This document shows, one piece after another, positions 61,490 to 64,000 of a stretch of DNA of 64,000 nucleotides. Source of the stretch: Cocos nucifera (lineage: Eukaryota > Streptophyta > Magnoliopsida > Arecales > Arecaceae). The DNA is taken from contig QRFJ01001021.1 of NCBI GenBank assembly GCA_006176705.1, positions 310,001 through 374,000 on the forward strand. Direction: 5' to 3'. The notes beneath the pieces are model-generated. The model was not told the DNA's origin and searched no databases. It saw only the letters and a list, made by a program, of their open reading frames with translations. The stretch's first letter is position 1, and each line of letters begins with the position of its first letter. The translations under genes and the position numbers were made by a program.

Positions 61490-62360
61490 ATGCAGCCATA
61501 AACGGAAGCTTGGGGAGATGGAAGGTAGGTCGAGGAGGCAAGAGGCGGTCGGGGGCTCGAGGAGGCGAGTCAGGGGGGAGTCATTGGCTGGGGGAGAGAG
61601 GGGGTGATGGGGGGATCGAAGAGTGGGGGAGAGTGGGGTGATGGGCCAAGATTTTGGGAAGGTGGGAGGAGGCTGGGAGCTTGCAGTCGGAGGCTCAAGG
61701 AGATGGGCTGGGTGCAGTCAAGGGGAAGTCACCCATTGGGAGAGAGAGCGAGTGGCGAGGGGATCGAAGGGCGAGGGAGAGGGGGTGGCGGGCTGGGGTT
61801 TCAGAAAGGTAGGAGGAGGCTAGGAGCTTATGCTCGGGGGCTCAGGAAGGCAAGCTGGGTGCAAGGCAGGGGGAGGCAGCCGGGGGAAGCTGCCGACCAG
61901 GGGAGAGAGGGGGTTGCGGGGGGACCGAAGGGCAAGGGAGAGGGGGGTGGCGGGCTGGGGTTTTGGGGAGATGGGAGGTCGGGAGCTTGCGCTCGAGGGC
62001 TCAGGGAGGCAGGAAGCCAACCAAGGACTCAAGGAGGCAGGTTCGAGTGCAGTCAAGGGGAGGCGGCCAAGGGGAGAGAGGAGGTGGCGGGGGGACCGAA
62101 GGGGGGGAGGGGGGTGGCAGGCTGGGGTTTTCGAGGAGGTGGGAGGAGGCCAAGAGCTTGCAGTCAAGGAGCTCAAAAAGATGGGTGGGGTGCAGTTCGA
62201 TGTGAGACGGCCGGGGGCTCGGGGAGGCAGAAGGCAGTCGGAGGCTTGAAAAGGCATTGGTGGGAAAACAAGGAGGTGGTGGGTGGTGGAGTGGAGGAAA
62301 ATGAGGGGGCGGTGGGCGATGGGGTCGGAAAAAATGAGGGTGCATGGTGAGATGGGAGAA
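61490..62360 (+). repeat. G-rich minisatellite, about 4 long units
   Basis: Units of about 150-170 bp each contain GGGAGCTTGC, GGGGAGAGAG, GGGGGACCGAAGGG and GGCGGGCTGGGGTTT, with the last word or a variant near 61630, 61787, 61946 and 62117. GC content is far above the surroundings and the + strand has many runs of 3-6 G. ORFs on both strands (up to 248 codons) are due to the lack of AT-rich stop codons and have no family features. Confidence 0.85.
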
Positions 62361-62374
62361 ACAAGAGTGAAAAG

Positions 62375-62625
62375 ATTATTAGCGATAGCAATTTCCATCG
62401 CCAATAATATTTTTCAGTTCGCTAATATGAAAAATATTATTTATGACGGCAATTACCTATGCTAATAATATTTTCAAGTCGCTAATACGAAAAAATTATT
62501 AGCGATGGCTAAATACCATCGGTAATATATTTTTTATTGTTAATAATATTTTTTTAAAATTATTAATGGTGGTGTGTTTATCGTCACTAAAGTCGTCTCT
62601 AATACTAATTTTTTTAATATTAATT
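62375..62625. repeat. Block of ATTAGCGATGG-type repeats
   Basis: ATTAGCGATAGCAATTTCC, ATTAGCGATGGCTAAATACC, CGTCACTAAAGTCG and variants. Same motif as at 56745-57210; lies just right of the G-rich minisatellite. Confidence 0.55.
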
Positions 62626-62689
62626 TTTTTCATCCTAGGTCATTTTTTTGGTGGTTAAAAATTAATATTAGATTTTATTTAATTTTTAG

Positions 62690-63945
62690 GCTTAATTAAT
62701 TTATGGATCAAGTCCTAATTGATTTAAATAAGATTTAATTTAATTAGGCTTGACTTAATTTGAGGCTAATTAGATTTTAATATTTTAAATAGGATTTGGA
62801 TTCAAAGTCTAATTGAATTAGGTTTGACAGGATTTTGAACTGGATTCAAATTAGATTCAAATTTGATTCGAATGAAATCTAAATTAAAAATTATTTTTTT
62901 AATTAATTTAAATTAAATTTAATTTAATTAGGGTTGACTTAATTTTAGGATAATTTAGTTTAAAATCTAATTATGACTTAGATTCAAAGTCTAATTGAAT
63001 TAGGTTAGATAGAATTTTGAATTGGATTCGAATCGGATTCCATTTAGACTCGGATTGAACCTAAATTAAAAACTATTTTTTTTAATTAATTTTAATTAAA
63101 TTAAATTTAATTAGGCTTGACTTAATATAAAGATAATTAAATTTTACTATCCAAGTAGGACTTGAATTTTAAAGTCTAATTGAATTAGGATTGATAGATT
63201 TTTTAATTGAATTCAAATCAGGTTTGAATTGAATTCGAATTAAATCTAAATTAAAAATTATTTTCTTCTAATTAATTTTTAATTAATCTTGACTTAATTT
63301 GAGGCTAATTGAATTTTATAATCTATATAGGATTTGGATTCGAAGTCAAATTGAATTAGGTTTGACAGGATTACGAATTAGATTCAAATCGGATTTGAAT
63401 TAGATTTGAATGTAATCATGGATTAAATTCTAATTGATTTAAATTAGTTTAAATTTAATTAGGCTTGACTTAATTTGAAGATAATTGGGTTTTACTATTC
63501 AAGTAGAACTTGAATTAAAAGTCTAATTAAATTAGGACTGATAGGATTTCAAATTAGATTCGAATCAGGTTCGAATTGATTTTGAATCGAATCTAAATTA
63601 AAAACTATTTTTTATTAATTATTTAAATTAGTTTAAATTTAATTAGACTTAACTTAATTTTAAGGTAGTTGGATTTTACTATCCATGTAGAACTTAAATT
63701 AAAAGTTTAATTGAATTAGGAATGATGGGATTTTGAATTAAATTCGAATTGAACCCAAATTAAAAATTATTATTTTTTAATTAATTTAAATTAAATTTAA
63801 TTTAATTAATCTTGATTTAATTTAATATTAATTTAATTTATAATCTAAGTAGGACTTAGATTCAAAGCCTAACTAAATTAGATTTGGCAGAATTTCAAAT
63901 TGGAATTCGAATCAAGTTCGAATTGGATTCAAATCAGAGTTGGAA
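62690..63945 (+). repeat. AT-rich tandem repeat, period about 165-185 bp
   Basis: The word TTAGGCTTGACTTAATTT or a variant occurs near 62743, 62928, 63111, 63283, 63459, 63642 and 63806. Each unit also has GGATTTGGATTCAAAGTC and TCTAATTGAATTAGG-like parts. About seven diverged copies, with no ORF. Confidence 0.88.
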
Positions 63946-64000
63946 GGTGTTCTGAATTATTAGTGATAGTAAATATTCCATCACTAATTCCATCACCAAT
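63946..64000. repeat. Start of another ATTAGTGATGG-type block at the window edge
   Basis: ATTAGTGATAGTAAATATTC and CCATCACTAATTCCATCACC; cut off by the end of the window. Confidence 0.5.

Noticed and set aside
61604..62404. Overlapping ORFs of up to 248 codons on both strands in the GC-rich island
   Set aside because: High GC removes stop codons in all frames; the proteins are Gly/Arg- or Pro/Ser-rich repeats without known features.
1..64000. A new defence, biosynthetic or regulatory gene system
   Set aside because: Apart from MED14 and the GASA gene, every coding signal found belongs to a known transposon class and is broken; no linked set of unknown intact genes exists in the window.

Overview
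This is plant nuclear DNA. It holds two recognisable host genes on the left (about 0-14 kb) and a deep nest of decayed transposable elements from about 14.8 kb to the right edge. The intron-rich MED14 gene, the GASA/snakin gene, the Copia, Tat-type and Athila-type LTR elements, and the MULE/PMD, LINE and CACTA-like remains all indicate a flowering plant. The MED14 and GASA proteins and the kinds of repeat look to me like a monocot, most likely a palm (Arecaceae). The species is an inference I could not test.

Host genes. The + strand of 168-11425 carries the last six coding exons of MED14, the scaffold subunit of the Mediator complex. Its 5' part lies outside the window. The exons join in frame to 1,400 codons plus a stop. 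One 99-bp intron is open in frame and could be retained. Convergent to it, on the - strand at 13142-13654, is an intact three-exon gene for a 93-residue GASA/snakin peptide with a signal peptide and all 12 cysteines.

Transposon region. From left to right: a degenerate LINE (- strand) carrying a MITE; a cluster of short palindromes; a Tat-type Ty3/Gypsy element (17110-37449, + strand) with an archaeal-type second RNase H and a large palindromic tandem array before its 3' LTR; a complete but dead Ty1/Copia element (23985-34308, - strand) inside that array with a perfect target duplication; MULE transposase and plant-mobile-domain (MAIN-like) pseudogenes; the LTR of an Athila-like Gypsy element that cuts the plant-mobile-domain gene; a second Copia element (41613-52511, - strand) inside that LTR, again with a perfect target duplication; a 5'-truncated LINE tail; Athila gag/pol remains; and from about 56.7 kb a CACTA-like region. 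The last region contains transposase remains, blocks of a repeated ATTAGCGATGG-type motif, a palindrome of about 750 bp, an 84-bp tandem repeat, a G-rich minisatellite and an AT-rich tandem repeat of about 180 bp.

No transposon ORF here is intact. The insertion order can be read from the target-site duplications. I see no new defence or metabolic system. The most unusual structures are the higher-order palindromic array in the Gypsy element, the large palindrome next to the 84-bp repeats, and the MULE plus plant-mobile-domain pair.
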